A stretch of 64,000 bases of DNA. It comes from Pseudomonadota bacterium. Lineage in GTDB: Bacteria > Pseudomonadota > Gammaproteobacteria > Burkholderiales > Burkholderiaceae_C. Shown in pieces: positions 17,370 through 28,917 of the stretch. Location: contig JAJZAQ010000007.1 of the NCBI GenBank assembly GCA_021799355.1, forward strand, positions 1 to 64,000. The letters run 5' to 3'. A program made the position numbers and the translations under genes. Below the pieces are notes generated by a model. That model was not told where the DNA came from. It was given only the letters and a program-made list of their open reading frames with translations, and searched no databases. Every line of letters begins with the position of its first letter. The first letter of the stretch is position 1.

Positions 17370-18364
17370 GGAGTTTTGAGAATGTAGCGGGCGACTGCGG
17401 CGTTGTGCTGCGCCAATGTGTCGGAAAACTGACTGCTGCCATCGCCGCGGGCGACGAAGTACAGGGCCTTGATCGGTGCCGGGTGCAGCGCCGCCTGCAG
17501 CGCCGCCTCCCCTGGCAGCGCGATCGGTGTCGGCGGCAGACCATTGATGACGTAGGTGTTGTAGGGCGTGAGGGTTTGCAGGTCGCGTTTGCTCAGCCTG
17601 CCCTGATATTGCGCGCCCATGCCGTAGATCACGGTGGGATCGCTTTGCAGCGGCATGTCGGCGCGCAGACGGTTGATGAACACCGCGGCGATTTTGTCGC
17701 GGTCGTGCGGGTCGCCGGTTTCTTTTTCGATCATCGACGCCAGGATCAGCGCCTGCTGCGGCGATTTCAGCGGCAGATCGGGGGCACGCTGCGCCCAGGC
17801 GGCAGCCAGGCGCTTTTGCATCGCCTGATAGGCCCGGCGGAGGATGTCGAACTCGGACGAATTGCGCGCGTACAGATACGTGTCGGGGAAAAACTGCCCT
17901 TCGGGCGCAGTGCCGGCGGGCGCACCCAGACGCTGCATGAGTTGCTGCGCAGTCAGCCCGGCGGCGTCGTGATCCAGCCCGGGCGCGGTGTTCAGTGCCT
18001 GCATCATCTGCGCGAACGTCCAGCCTTCGGGAATGGTGACGGCCAGCAGCGTCTGATCACCACGCGCCATGCGTTCGAGCAGCCGCCACGGCGTCATGCC
18101 CTGGGTGATTTCATAGCTGCCGGCCTTGAGTTCGCTGCCTCGGCCACTGAGGCGTGCAAGCCAGTAGAACAAGCGCGGTTGCAGCTGCGCACCCTGCTCG
18201 CGGATCTGCCGCGCTGCCGACAACGCCGAGCTGCCGGGGCGCACGGAAAAATCCAGCGGGCTTTCACGCAGGGCGATCGGTGCGTTGGCCCACCAGGCGA
18301 AGCCAGCGCCGGCCAACGCCAGAAGGAGCAGTCCGAGCAACAACAGATTTCGCAACAGGCGCAC
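17366..18364 (-). CDS. mltG: Endolytic murein transglycosylase MltG
   Basis: Inner-membrane enzyme that cleaves nascent glycan strands and is thought to terminate their elongation. The 332-aa protein has one N-terminal membrane helix (about residues 7-26), a LysM-like region, and the YceG catalytic domain with the EKET motif (213-216), FINRL and SDPTVIYG. The chosen start is GTG at 18364, because it leads straight into the membrane helix; no strong Shine-Dalgarno is seen, so the start could be slightly different. First gene of the tmk-holB-pilZ-tatD operon. Confidence 0.92.
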   Translation of the reverse strand: MRLLRNLLLLGLLLLALAGAGFAWWANAPIALRESPLDFSVRPGSSALSAARQIREQGAQLQPRLFYWLARLSGRGSELKAGSYEITQGMTPWRLLERMARGDQTLLAVTIPEGWTFAQMMQALNTAPGLDHDAAGLTAQQLMQRLGAPAGTAPEGQFFPDTYLYARNSSEFDILRRAYQAMQKRLAAAWAQRAPDLPLKSPQQALILASMIEKETGDPHDRDKIAAVFINRLRADMPLQSDPTVIYGMGAQYQGRLSKRDLQTLTPYNTYVINGLPPTPIALPGEAALQAALHPAPIKALYFVARGDGSSQFSDTLAQHNAAVARYILKTP

Positions 18365-18483
18365 GTTGGAGCAGGAAGAAAAACGCGCCGCTGCCGAGCT
18401 GCCCCGGCTGCGCGCGTATCGTGGTCAATCTTTCTATACTAGCCGAGCCCCTCACTCATGGGGGGTCAACGCCGTCAACCGCC

Positions 18484-19428
18484 ATGACCTCGTCGTCCTG
18501 TTCCCTCGATTCCCTGAGTGTGCTGCGCATCAGCGGACCGCAGGGCGTGGACTTGCTCCACGCCCAGCTCACGCAGGATTTCCGGCACTGGCCGGACGAC
18601 CAGGCGCGACTCGCGGCCCTGCTCAACCCGCAGGGGCGCATGTTGGCCGACTTCATCGCGCTGCGTGAGGATGCGCAGCACAGTCTGCTGCTGCTCGATG
18701 CGTCGATCGCGGCGCAGACGCTGCAGCGGTTGCGCATGTTCGTGTTGCGGCTGCAGTGCACCCTCGAAGACGCCACGGCAGACTGGCAGCGTCAGGGCCT
18801 GCTCGGCAGCGACGCAGCGGCATTCGATCCGCGTTGGGCGCCTCCGCCGCAGCCGTGGAGCGTGCGACGACTGGCCGGCGGCGCCCTGCTGCTGCGCCTG
18901 CCGCAGGCCGACTCCTCGGTGCGCTGTCTGCTGCTCACCGCCGGCGCAGACGCGGCGCAGATGGCGTTGCACCGCGACGTCGCCGCGCTGCCGGCACTCA
19001 CCCCGGCGCAATGGGCGTTGCAGGACATCCGCGCCGGGTTGCCGCACATCACCGCGGCGACGCAACAGGCCTTCGTGCCGCAGATGATCAATTTCGAGCT
19101 GATCGGCGGGGTCAGTTTCAAAAAAGGCTGTTATCCCGGGCAGGAAGTGGTGGCACGCAGCCAGTATCGCGGCACGCTCAAGCGCCGCATGTACCTGGTG
19201 TCCTGCGCTGCACCGATGCAGCCTGGACAGGAAGTGTTCCACGAAGCCGACGCGCAGCAGCCCTGCGGTCTGGTGGTCAACGCCGCAGCGGACGCCAGCG
19301 GGCGCTGGTGGGCCCTGGCCGAAATCAAAATCGCCCTCGCCCAGCCCACCGGTCTGCACCTGCAGGGGGCAGCCGGCCCGGCGCTCGAACTCGGCACCCT
19401 GCCCTACGCGCTTTCGGTGCCGGACTGA
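18484..19428 (+). CDS. ygfZ: Folate-binding YgfZ/GcvT-like protein
   Basis: Tetrahydrofolate-dependent protein that supports iron-sulfur enzyme maturation. The 314-aa protein shows the family hallmark K-G-C-Y-x-G-Q-E at residues 214-221 (C216 essential in homologues) within a GcvT-like fold. It is divergent from mltG across a 119-bp gap. Its last 25 bases overlap the 3' end of the convergent esterase gene on the other strand. Confidence 0.92.
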   Translation: MTSSSCSLDSLSVLRISGPQGVDLLHAQLTQDFRHWPDDQARLAALLNPQGRMLADFIALREDAQHSLLLLDASIAAQTLQRLRMFVLRLQCTLEDATADWQRQGLLGSDAAAFDPRWAPPPQPWSVRRLAGGALLLRLPQADSSVRCLLLTAGADAAQMALHRDVAALPALTPAQWALQDIRAGLPHITAATQQAFVPQMINFELIGGVSFKKGCYPGQEVVARSQYRGTLKRRMYLVSCAAPMQPGQEVFHEADAQQPCGLVVNAAADASGRWWALAEIKIALAQPTGLHLQGAAGPALELGTLPYALSVPD

Positions 19429-20390
19429 GCCGCGGCGGCGCGCAAGGCCTGCGCCGCCGACTCCACGGCCTGCGTCGCCTCGGGCAGCGCCCGGCTCATC
19501 TTGACGAAGTCGTGCGTCACTCCCGGCCACAGCGTGGCCTGCGTCGCCACACCCGCGCGGCGCAACAGTGCGGCGTAAGCCAGCGCTTCGTCGCGCAGCG
19601 GGTCGCATCCGGCCACTGCCAGCCATGCCGGCGCCAGCCCGTGGTGGCTGGCGGCGTGCTGCGGCGCAAACCGCCAGTCGGTGCAATCGTCGGGGCTGCG
19701 CAGGTACAGCGCGAAAAACCAGTCGATCTGCGCGCGGTCGAGCAAAAATCCGCTGGCATAGCGCTGCTGCGACACGGTGTCGTGGCCACAGCCCATGCCG
19801 GGGTAGAACAGCAGTTGCAGCGCCAGCGGCAAGCCGGCATCCCGCGCGGCCAGGGCGCAGGCAGCGGCCAGCGTGCCGCCGGCGCTGTCACCGCCGACGG
19901 CCAGACGGTTCGTATCCACACCGAACAGCGCACCATGAGCCGCCAGCCACTGCAGCGCGTCCCAGGCGTCGTTGAACGCCGTGGGAAAGCGGTACTGCGG
20001 TGCAAGGCGGTAGTCCAGCGACCACACCATCCAGCCCGAGCGCCGCGCCAGTTCGCGGCACAGGGCGTCGTGGGTGCGCACGCTGCCGACGACAAAGCCA
20101 CCACCATGCAGGTACAGCAGCGCGGGCTGCGGCGCCTGCCAATCGGCCGCACGCGCGCCGTACCGCCGCAGCGGTAGCCGGCTGCCATCGCGGCCCGGAC
20201 AGTCGAGGTCTTCGCACAGCGGTAGCGGTGCCGGCGAAAAATCGAGCACCTGCGCCATCCGGTCGTAGGCGGCGCGCGCCTGCTCGGGGCTGAGGCTGTG
20301 CAACGGCGGCCTGCCGGCGCGCGCGATGCCCTGCAGCACCGCGCGCATCGGCGCAGTGAGCTCGCCCGCCGCGTCGCTCGCCGCGCTCAT
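19404..20390 (-). CDS. Alpha/beta hydrolase, hormone-sensitive-lipase-type esterase
   Basis: Predicted carboxylesterase of the HSL (family IV) group, 328 aa. The oxyanion-hole HGGG (95-98), the nucleophile elbow GDSAG (S169), an acid residue in AGCDPLRDEA (D263 or D267) and catalytic H293 (GVTHDF) are in the expected order. No signal peptide, so cytoplasmic. Its ATG overlaps the stop of the upstream CoA-transferase gene (ATGA), so both are translated from one message; the physiological ester is unknown. Confidence 0.88.
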   Translation of the reverse strand: MSAASDAAGELTAPMRAVLQGIARAGRPPLHSLSPEQARAAYDRMAQVLDFSPAPLPLCEDLDCPGRDGSRLPLRRYGARAADWQAPQPALLYLHGGGFVVGSVRTHDALCRELARRSGWMVWSLDYRLAPQYRFPTAFNDAWDALQWLAAHGALFGVDTNRLAVGGDSAGGTLAAACALAARDAGLPLALQLLFYPGMGCGHDTVSQQRYASGFLLDRAQIDWFFALYLRSPDDCTDWRFAPQHAASHHGLAPAWLAVAGCDPLRDEALAYAALLRRAGVATQATLWPGVTHDFVKMSRALPEATQAVESAAQALRAAAAQSGTESA

Positions 20391-21247
20391 GTCGTCCACG
20401 CCCAGAGGGGCAAGTCGCGCTGCTGCGCCAGCGCCATGAGCTGTGCCGCCGTGTGTTGCCGGCACCAGTGGGCGATCTGCCGCCGCGCGCCGCCCTGCGC
20501 GGCCTGCTGCAGCTTTTGCGCGAAATGCGGCTCCAGCGCGGCGATGGCCACCAGGCCGTCGGCACAGCGGTACACGCCGTAAGCCGGCAGCGCGCCGCCG
20601 AGCATCTGGCCGGGCGCGGTGATTCCCAGCCGGCGCGGCACGGCGGCGAACCGTGCGGCCTCGGACAATGCCACGTCGAGCCAGACTCCCCGCCCCTGCT
20701 GGCGCGATTGCAGCAATGCCGCCAGCGCAGCCTCCACGGCGAGCAGCGCTCCGGTCATGTCGGCCAGCAGGGTGCTGGGCAGCTGTGCCGTGTCGATCAG
20801 CCCGGCCTCGGCCTGAAACGTCAGATCGTGCCCGGCGAGGTGAGCCTGCCTGCCGGGGTAGCCCACGATGCGCACGCTGCTCAGTTGCGGATGGCGGGCC
20901 GCCAGCCCCCGCCGCTCCAGCCCGAGACGCTTGAGCGCCGCCGGGCGGAACGCGGTGAACAGAAGATCGCTGTCGTGCAGTCGGGCATCGAGCGCCGCCT
21001 GCCCAGCGGCGGTTTTCAGGTCGAGCGTCTGGACTTTCACCCCGCGATGCATCGCCCGGTACAGCGCTGGCGACAGCTGCTGCATCGGGTCGCCACCGGG
21101 AGGTTCGATTTTCACGACTTCGGCACCGAGCGCACGCAACCGGGCCGCGGCCACCGGGCCGGGCAGATTCAGCGCCAGAGTGGTCACCCGCACTCCGTGC
21201 AGAGGCTTGAACTGGCGGGAGCGGCGGGCAAGCAGATCGGCAGTCAT
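20387..21247 (-). CDS. CaiB/BaiF family CoA-transferase or acyl-CoA racemase (short form)
   Basis: Member of the type III CoA-transferase/alpha-methylacyl-CoA racemase superfamily. At 286 aa it is shorter than the usual 360-430, ending early after the IAALEPHF region. The N-terminal fold (GVRVTTLALNLPGP, GAEVVKIEPPGGDP) is intact. H140 in AGHDLTF and D163 in LADMTGALL line up with the catalytic His/Asp pair of alpha-methylacyl-CoA racemase, so a racemase-like activity is more likely than CoA transfer. Coupled to the downstream esterase by a 4-base overlap, suggesting a shared lipid or xenobiotic route. Confidence 0.78.
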   Translation of the reverse strand: MTADLLARRSRQFKPLHGVRVTTLALNLPGPVAAARLRALGAEVVKIEPPGGDPMQQLSPALYRAMHRGVKVQTLDLKTAAGQAALDARLHDSDLLFTAFRPAALKRLGLERRGLAARHPQLSSVRIVGYPGRQAHLAGHDLTFQAEAGLIDTAQLPSTLLADMTGALLAVEAALAALLQSRQQGRGVWLDVALSEAARFAAVPRRLGITAPGQMLGGALPAYGVYRCADGLVAIAALEPHFAQKLQQAAQGGARRQIAHWCRQHTAAQLMALAQQRDLPLWAWTT

Positions 21248-21331
21248 GGCAGGAGGCAGGACACGCGGGGTGTGAAGACGACGGCAGCATACGGCGCGCG
21301 GCCGCTCGTCGCTGCCGACGGGTAAAACCGG

Positions 21332-21799
21332 TCACCGCGTGGTGGGCAGGTACAGGCTTTCCTTGATGTCTTCCATCACCACATAACTGTGCGACTCCGC
21401 CGGCACCGGCAGACGCTTGAGGATGTTGCCGAGCAGATGGCGATATTCCTTCATCCCGTGCAGGCGGAATTTGACCAGGTAGTCGAAATCGCCCGACACC
21501 AAATGGCACTCCATGACCTCGGGCATGTGCAGCAGCTCGTCGCGCACGCGGTCGAACACGTCGCCCGACTTGGAAGCGAGCTTGATGGCGACGAACACCA
21601 GCAGCGTCTTGCCCACCGCCTCGGGGTTGACACGTGCGGCGTAGCCGGTGATCACCCCGGCACGCTCCATGCGCCGCACGCGCTCGGTGCACGGCGAAGC
21701 CGACAGACCCACCTGACTGGCCAGTTCGGTCATGGCGATGCGTCCCTCGCGCTGCAGGATGTCGAGGATGCGGCGGTCGATGCGGTCGAGTTCGTACAT
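21332..21799 (-). CDS. lrp: Lrp/AsnC family transcriptional regulator
   Basis: Leucine-responsive-type regulator, 155 aa. It has an N-terminal helix-turn-helix (MTELASQVGLSASPCTERVRRME, about residues 23-45) and a C-terminal RAM ligand domain with ECHLVSGDFDYLVKFR and SYVVMEDIKES, very like E. coli Lrp. The ATG at 21799 (MYELDRID) gives the usual start. It is divergent from dadA across 128 bases, so it probably controls alanine catabolism (DadR role), as an Lrp-type gene beside dadA often does. Confidence 0.88.
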   Translation of the reverse strand: MYELDRIDRRILDILQREGRIAMTELASQVGLSASPCTERVRRMERAGVITGYAARVNPEAVGKTLLVFVAIKLASKSGDVFDRVRDELLHMPEVMECHLVSGDFDYLVKFRLHGMKEYRHLLGNILKRLPVPAESHSYVVMEDIKESLYLPTTR

Positions 21800-21927
21800 G
21801 GCAGACAGGCGGCTCAGGGTTCGTTGACAGGGATTTTCGCTGAAATTCTGGCAAAAAACGAGGAAATTCATCCCGTCATGCCCGCTACATTTCACTCATT
21901 CCCTTTGTTCTACGAAGAGGCCGGAGA

Positions 21928-23220
21928 ATGAAAGTCATCGTTCTGGGCGCCGGGGTGATCGGCACGACCACGGCTTTTGAGCTCGCCACATCGGGCGTGC
22001 AGGTCACGGTGCTCGACCGGCAAAGCGCCTGCGGCATGGAGACCAGCTTCGCCAATGCCGGGCAGATTTCGCCCGGCTATTCCACGCCCTGGGCAGCGCC
22101 GGGCATTCCCTTCAAAGCGCTGAAATGGATGTTCCAGCGCCACGCACCGCTGGCCATCCGCCCCGACGGCAGCCTGTGGCAGATCCGCTGGATGGCGCAG
22201 ATGCTGCGCAACTGCACGGCCGGCCGCTACGCCGTCAACAAGGAACGCATGATGCGGCTGGCCGAGTACAGCCGCGCGCGACTGCAGGCGCTGCGGCAAC
22301 AGACCGGCATCGACTATGAGCAACGCACCGGCGGCACGCTGCAGATTTTCCGCACCCAGGCTCAGCTCGACGCGGTGCAGCGCGACGTGCGCGTGCTCGA
22401 AGAATGCGGCGTGCCCTACCAGGTGCTCGACCGCGACCAGCTCGCGCTGTATGAACCCGCGCTGGCACAGGCGCGCGACCGCCTCGCCGGCGGCCTGCGC
22501 CTGCCCCATGACGAAACCGGCGACTGTTTCCTGTTCACCACCCGGCTGGCAGACAGGGCTCGCGCGCTTGGCGTGGAGTTTCGCTTCGGTCAGGCCATCG
22601 AGGGGCTGCTCACCGATGGCTCGCGCATCACCGGTGTGCGCGCAGGCGGGCAGACGCTGACCGCCGACCGCTACGTGCTCGCGCTGGGCAGCTACAGCCG
22701 GGGCATGCTGCTGCCGCTCGGTCTGGAGTTGCCGGTGTATCCGGTCAAGGGCTATTCGCTCACCATCCCCCTCGTCGATGAAGCCCGGGCGCCGCGCTCC
22801 ACCGTGCTCGACGAAACCTACAAAATCGCCCTGACCCGTTTCGACCAGCGCATCCGCGTCGGCGGCATGGCCGAGCTGGCTGGATTCGACCTGCGGCTGG
22901 ACCCGCGGCGCCGGCAGACGCTGGAAATGGTCACGCGCGATTTGTTCCCCGGCGGCGATCTGGCCGCGGCCACGTTCTGGACCGGACTGCGTCCGATGAC
23001 GCCCGACGGCACCCCCATCGTCGGCGCCACGCGCTACGCCAATCTGTTTCTCAACACCGGGCATGGCACGCTGGGCTGGACCATGGCCTGCGGTTCCGGC
23101 CGCCTGGTCAGCGACCTGCTGCTCGGGCGCACGCCAGACATCAACCCCGCCGGTCTGGGTCTGGAACGCGACGAGCGACCCGCCGCCGCTCGCCCGAGCC
23201 TGCACTCCAAACCCGCCTGA
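21928..23220 (+). CDS. dadA: D-amino acid dehydrogenase, small subunit
   Basis: FAD-dependent oxidative deamination of D-amino acids (mainly D-alanine) to keto acids, feeding electrons to the respiratory chain. The 430-aa protein starts with the FAD-binding [16 protein letters not shown] (residues 5-20) and has the DadA signatures [31 protein letters not shown], and [20 protein letters not shown] precedes the ATG. No alanine racemase gene (dadX) follows; the next gene is convergent. Confidence 0.92.
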   Translation: MKVIVLGAGVIGTTTAFELATSGVQVTVLDRQSACGMETSFANAGQISPGYSTPWAAPGIPFKALKWMFQRHAPLAIRPDGSLWQIRWMAQMLRNCTAGRYAVNKERMMRLAEYSRARLQALRQQTGIDYEQRTGGTLQIFRTQAQLDAVQRDVRVLEECGVPYQVLDRDQLALYEPALAQARDRLAGGLRLPHDETGDCFLFTTRLADRARALGVEFRFGQAIEGLLTDGSRITGVRAGGQTLTADRYVLALGSYSRGMLLPLGLELPVYPVKGYSLTIPLVDEARAPRSTVLDETYKIALTRFDQRIRVGGMAELAGFDLRLDPRRRQTLEMVTRDLFPGGDLAAATFWTGLRPMTPDGTPIVGATRYANLFLNTGHGTLGWTMACGSGRLVSDLLLGRTPDINPAGLGLERDERPAAARPSLHSKPA

Positions 23221-23237
23221 GGCGGGGCGGCGGTGCA

Positions 23238-25133
<1,896 letters not shown>

Positions 25134-25202
25134 GGCAAGCAAAACGAGGCTGTGAAGTCTTCGATTGTGCCCGACCGGTGTGACCGCGCCAAGAGCAGCG
25201 GA

Positions 25203-25763
25203 TCAGCGGCAGCTGGCCAGCAGCGCAGCCACCGCCTGCGGGCCGAGCCGGCGCAGCGTGGCCATATTGGCGCGGTAGATGGTTTCCGCCTGGGGAAACG
25301 CCGCAACCGCGCGGTCGATGCTCTCCTCGCGGATGAGGTGCAACATCGGATACGGCGAACGATTGGTGGCGTTGGTCACGTCGTCGGCCGCGGTATCGGC
25401 GAAGCGGTATTGTGGATGGAAGCTGGCGATCTGCACCACGCCGTCGAGCTGCAGCGCCGTCACCGCCGCCTCGGCGGTGTCGAGAAAGGCGTTGTAGTCG
25501 GTAAAGTCGGTCAACACCCGCGGGTGGATCAGCAACGTCGTTTCCACCTCGTCGGCTGGCGTGCGCGCCAACAGCGCGAGTTCTCCGACCAGATCAGCCA
25601 GCAACGCCTGCGGTGTGGCCGCGTCGGTCAGGGCGTAGCGGATGCGCCCTTTGACCTGCGGCGCCTTGGCAAACGGGCACAGGTTCAGGCCGATGACCAC
25701 CCGGTCCACCCAGGCCCGGGTGTGCACGATCTCGCTGCGCTGCGCGCTGCACCCACCAGCCAT
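25203..25763 (-). CDS. DUF1415 domain-containing protein
   Basis: Conserved hypothetical protein of 186 aa, function unknown. Recognisable family features are the early VIGLNLCPFAK motif (one Cys), TTLLIHPRVLTDFTDYN, and ASFHPQYRFAD. Its ATG lies 2 bases after the BMP-protein stop codon (TGAGCATG), so it is probably co-translated at the end of the nucleoside-uptake operon; a functional link is not established. Confidence 0.82.
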   Translation of the reverse strand: MAGGCSAQRSEIVHTRAWVDRVVIGLNLCPFAKAPQVKGRIRYALTDAATPQALLADLVGELALLARTPADEVETTLLIHPRVLTDFTDYNAFLDTAEAAVTALQLDGVVQIASFHPQYRFADTAADDVTNATNRSPYPMLHLIREESIDRAVAAFPQAETIYRANMATLRRLGPQAVAALLASCR

Positions 25764-25765
25764 GC

Positions 25766-26860
25766 TCAACGCCCCGGCACCTGGCCTTCGACGCCCTTGA
25801 CGTAGAAGGTGATGCCGTGGAGGAAGGCGTCATCGGCCACCTTGCCGGCAGGCAGCACGGTCTTGCCCGACTGATCGACGATCGGGCCCTTCCAGATGTC
25901 GAGCGTGCCGTTTTTCAGCCCGGCCTCGCGTTCGAGCACGATTTTTTTCAGCGCCGGCGGCACCGCCGGGCTGATGTCCTGCAGCTCGATGGTGTCATGC
26001 TTCATCCCCCACCAGTATTGCGCCGGCTTCCACGTCCCCGACAGGACTTGCGACGTGAGCATTTCATACAGCGGCGCCCAGTTGATCGTGGCCGACGCCA
26101 GGTGCGCCTTGCCGCCGAACTTGCGCATATTGCTGTCCCAACCAAAGCCGTATTTGCCGAGTTTTTCCGCCGTTTGCAGCACGGCGGGGGAATCGGTGTT
26201 CTGGAACAGCACATCCGCGCCCTGGTTGACCAGCGACGTCGCCGCCTCGGTTTCCTTCGGCGGATCGAACCACTTGTTCACCCACACCACTTTGGTGACG
26301 ATTTTCGGGTTGACCGACTGCGCGCCGAGCGTGAACGAATCGATGTTGCGCAGCACCTCGGGAATCGGCACCGAGCCGACCACGCCGAGCACATTGGTCT
26401 TGGTCATGCCACCGGCGATCACCCCGGCCAGGTACGCGCCTTCGTAGGTTCGGGCGTCGTAGGTGCCGACATTTTTCGCCGTCTTGTAACCCGTGGCGTG
26501 CTCGAACTTGACATTCGGATAGTCACGGGCGATTTTGAGCGTCGGCTCCATGTAGCCGAAGCTGGTGGTGAAAATCAGTCCGTCGCCCTGCTGCGCCAGA
26601 TCGCGGATGACCCGTGCCGCATCCGGGCCTTCGGGCACGTTTTCCACGTACTGCGTTTTGATTTTGTCGCCGAACTTGGCCTGTAGCGCCTTGCGCGCCA
26701 GATCGTGCGCGTAGGTCCAGCCGGCGTCGCCCACCGGGCCGATGTAGACGAAACCCACCTTCAGCGGCTCTGCGGCGACTGCCGCGGCTGGCGCCAGGCC
26801 AGCCAGAGCGGCCGCAGCGACCAGCGCGGCCAATGGTTTTTTGAGCAAACGGTCAAACAT
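25766..26860 (-). CDS. BMP/PnrA-type periplasmic substrate-binding protein of a nucleoside ABC importer
   Basis: Captures purine nucleosides or related ligands in the periplasm for the ABC importer encoded upstream. The 364-aa protein has a signal peptide (1 to about 29, cleavage near AVA-AEP) without a lipobox, so it is soluble, unlike the lipoprotein forms of Gram-positives and spirochetes. BMP-family features include VGFVYIGPVGDAGWTYAHD, IFTTSFGYMEP and RTYEGAYLAGVIAG. The ATG at 26860 has a strong GGAGG five bases upstream. The 64-base gap after the permease gene may allow extra expression. Confidence 0.9.
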   Translation of the reverse strand: MFDRLLKKPLAALVAAAALAGLAPAAAVAAEPLKVGFVYIGPVGDAGWTYAHDLARKALQAKFGDKIKTQYVENVPEGPDAARVIRDLAQQGDGLIFTTSFGYMEPTLKIARDYPNVKFEHATGYKTAKNVGTYDARTYEGAYLAGVIAGGMTKTNVLGVVGSVPIPEVLRNIDSFTLGAQSVNPKIVTKVVWVNKWFDPPKETEAATSLVNQGADVLFQNTDSPAVLQTAEKLGKYGFGWDSNMRKFGGKAHLASATINWAPLYEMLTSQVLSGTWKPAQYWWGMKHDTIELQDISPAVPPALKKIVLEREAGLKNGTLDIWKGPIVDQSGKTVLPAGKVADDAFLHGITFYVKGVEGQVPGR

Positions 26861-26924
26861 GGAATCCTCCGTCAAAAATGGAATCGGTTTTTGCATACAA
26901 GAACCGTGCCCACCTCGGCACAGT

Positions 26925-27845
26925 TCAACTTTCCGGGGTGAACGGCTTGCCGATCGACGTCGGCATGTGCAGCCGGATCCACTGCGGATTGCGCGACATC
27001 AGCGCCAGCACGACGATGGTGGCGACATAGGGCAGCATCGACAGCAGCTGCGCCGGTACCTGCACGCCGCTGCCCTGAAAAAAGAATTGCAGCATGGTCA
27101 CGCCGCCGAACAAATAGGCCCCCAGCAGCACGCGCGCCGGCCGCCAGGTGGCAAACGTGGTCAGCGCCAGCGCGATCCAGCCACGGCCTGCCGTCATGCC
27201 CTGTACCCACAGCGGGGTGTAGATCACCGACAGATACGCTCCGGCGACACCGACCAACGCTCCACCGGCCATCAGCGCCAGCAGGCGGATGCGGCGTACC
27301 GGGTAGCCCAGCGCGTGCGCCGATTCGGGGGATTCGCCCACCGCGCGCAGCACCAGACCCGCGCGGGTGCGATCGAAAAACCACACCAGACCAAAGGCGA
27401 GCACGATGGTCAGATATACCATGAGGTGGTGGCGGAACAATGCCGGACCGAAAAACGGCAACTGACTCAGCCCGGGGATGTTCCAGGCAGTGAAATTGGG
27501 CAGCGTCTTGCCGACATAGTCGATGCCGATGAACGCCGACAAGCCCGCGCCGAACAGCGTCAGCGCCAGCCCGGTGGCGTACTGGTTGGTGTTCAACCAG
27601 ATCACCAGCACCCCCAGGGCGCCGGCCAGCAACGCCGCGGTCACCGCCCCGGCGGCAAACGCCAGCCACTGGTTGCCGGTGGACAGTGCCACGGCGAAAC
27701 CGACGACCGCGGCCATGAGCATCATGCCCTCCGCGCCGAGATTGACCACGCCGGATTTTTCGTTGATCAGCAGACCCAGCGCGGCCAGCGCCAGCGGCGT
27801 GCCGGCGCTGAGCGTGGTGGCGATGAGCGAGGCCGTCATGTCCAT
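26925..27845 (-). CDS. ABC transporter permease, nucleoside/BMP type (second permease)
   Basis: 306-aa inner-membrane permease of the BPD_transp_2 (RbsC/LivH-like) family, about eight to nine hydrophobic helices. The GVVNLGAEGMMLMAAV segment near residues 34-49 is typical of this family in NupQ/BmpG-type permeases. AGGAG lies 8 bases before the ATG. It follows the other permease by 16 bases and would form the heteromeric channel with it. Confidence 0.9.
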   Translation of the reverse strand: MDMTASLIATTLSAGTPLALAALGLLINEKSGVVNLGAEGMMLMAAVVGFAVALSTGNQWLAFAAGAVTAALLAGALGVLVIWLNTNQYATGLALTLFGAGLSAFIGIDYVGKTLPNFTAWNIPGLSQLPFFGPALFRHHLMVYLTIVLAFGLVWFFDRTRAGLVLRAVGESPESAHALGYPVRRIRLLALMAGGALVGVAGAYLSVIYTPLWVQGMTAGRGWIALALTTFATWRPARVLLGAYLFGGVTMLQFFFQGSGVQVPAQLLSMLPYVATIVVLALMSRNPQWIRLHMPTSIGKPFTPES

Positions 27846-27861
27846 GTCGACAACTCCTGCG

Positions 27862-28917
27862 TCACCGCGCCAGACGCACGCGGTGGGCGATCAGCGTATC
27901 GCAAGCCAGCAGTGAAAACAGCAGCAGGCCCTGAAACACCCCGGTCATGGCGTTGGGCAGCCCCAGGCGCGACTGCGCCAGTTCGCCGCCGATGTAAAAC
28001 ATCGCCATCAGCACCGCGGATAGCACCACCCCCACCGGATTGAGCCGGCCGACGAAGGCAACGATGATGGCGGCGAAACCGTAGCCCTGCGACACTTGCG
28101 GGGTGAGCTGCTGCAACGGGCCGATGGCGTCGAGCGCTCCGGCCAGCCCGGCAAATCCGCCCGACAGCAGCAGCACCGTCCACAGCGACTGGCGCGCGGA
28201 AAACCCGGCGTAGCGCGCCGCACCAGGCGCCAGGCCGCCGACCTGTAGCGCGAAACCGCGCACGCTGCGAAACAGAAACACCCAGACCAGTGCCACGGCA
28301 AGCAGTGCCAGCGGAAAGCCCCAGTTCAGTCGTGTGCCCTCGACCAGATGGCCGAGCAGCGCGGGATCGGCGAACAGCCTGGTTTGCGGAAAGTTGTAAC
28401 CCTCTGGATCTTTCCACGGACCGTAGACCAGGTAGTCGAGCAGGTATTGCGCCACATACACCAGCATCAGGCTGACGAGGATTTCATTGGCGTTGAACCT
28501 GTCGCGCAGCAGCGCCACCAGCGCCGCCCAGGCCATGCCGCCGAGCACGCCGGCCAGCAGGATCGGTACGACGATGGCATGCGATGTGTGGTCGCTGGCC
28601 AGCAGCGCCACACCGCCGCCGCAAATCGCACCGACGATGTACTGGCCTTCGGCACCGATGTTCCACACATTGCTGCGGTAACAGGCCGCCAGCCCCAGGC
28701 CGATGAGGATCAGCGGCGTGGCCTTGAGCGCCAGTTCCGAGAGGTTGTAGGCGCTTTTCACCGGCTCCCAGAAAAACATGCCCAGGCCATGCCACGGGTT
28801 CTTGCCCATGACGAGAAAAATGCCGATGCCAAAAACCACGGTGATGCCCAGCGCCAGCAGCGGCGACAGCCAGACCATCAGCCGCGACGGTGTCGCCCGG
28901 GGTTCAAGCCGCAACAT
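27862..28917 (-). CDS. ABC transporter permease, nucleoside/BMP type (first permease)
   Basis: 351-aa permease of the BPD_transp_2 family, NupP/BmpF-like, with an N-terminal cytoplasmic stretch and about eight membrane helices. Family motifs include SNVWNIGAEGQYIVGAI (about 82-98) and NANEILVSLMLVYVA (about 142-156). Its start lies 14 bases inside the 3' end of the ATPase gene, so translation is coupled. Confidence 0.9.
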   Translation of the reverse strand: MLRLEPRATPSRLMVWLSPLLALGITVVFGIGIFLVMGKNPWHGLGMFFWEPVKSAYNLSELALKATPLILIGLGLAACYRSNVWNIGAEGQYIVGAICGGGVALLASDHTSHAIVVPILLAGVLGGMAWAALVALLRDRFNANEILVSLMLVYVAQYLLDYLVYGPWKDPEGYNFPQTRLFADPALLGHLVEGTRLNWGFPLALLAVALVWVFLFRSVRGFALQVGGLAPGAARYAGFSARQSLWTVLLLSGGFAGLAGALDAIGPLQQLTPQVSQGYGFAAIIVAFVGRLNPVGVVLSAVLMAMFYIGGELAQSRLGLPNAMTGVFQGLLLFSLLACDTLIAHRVRLAR

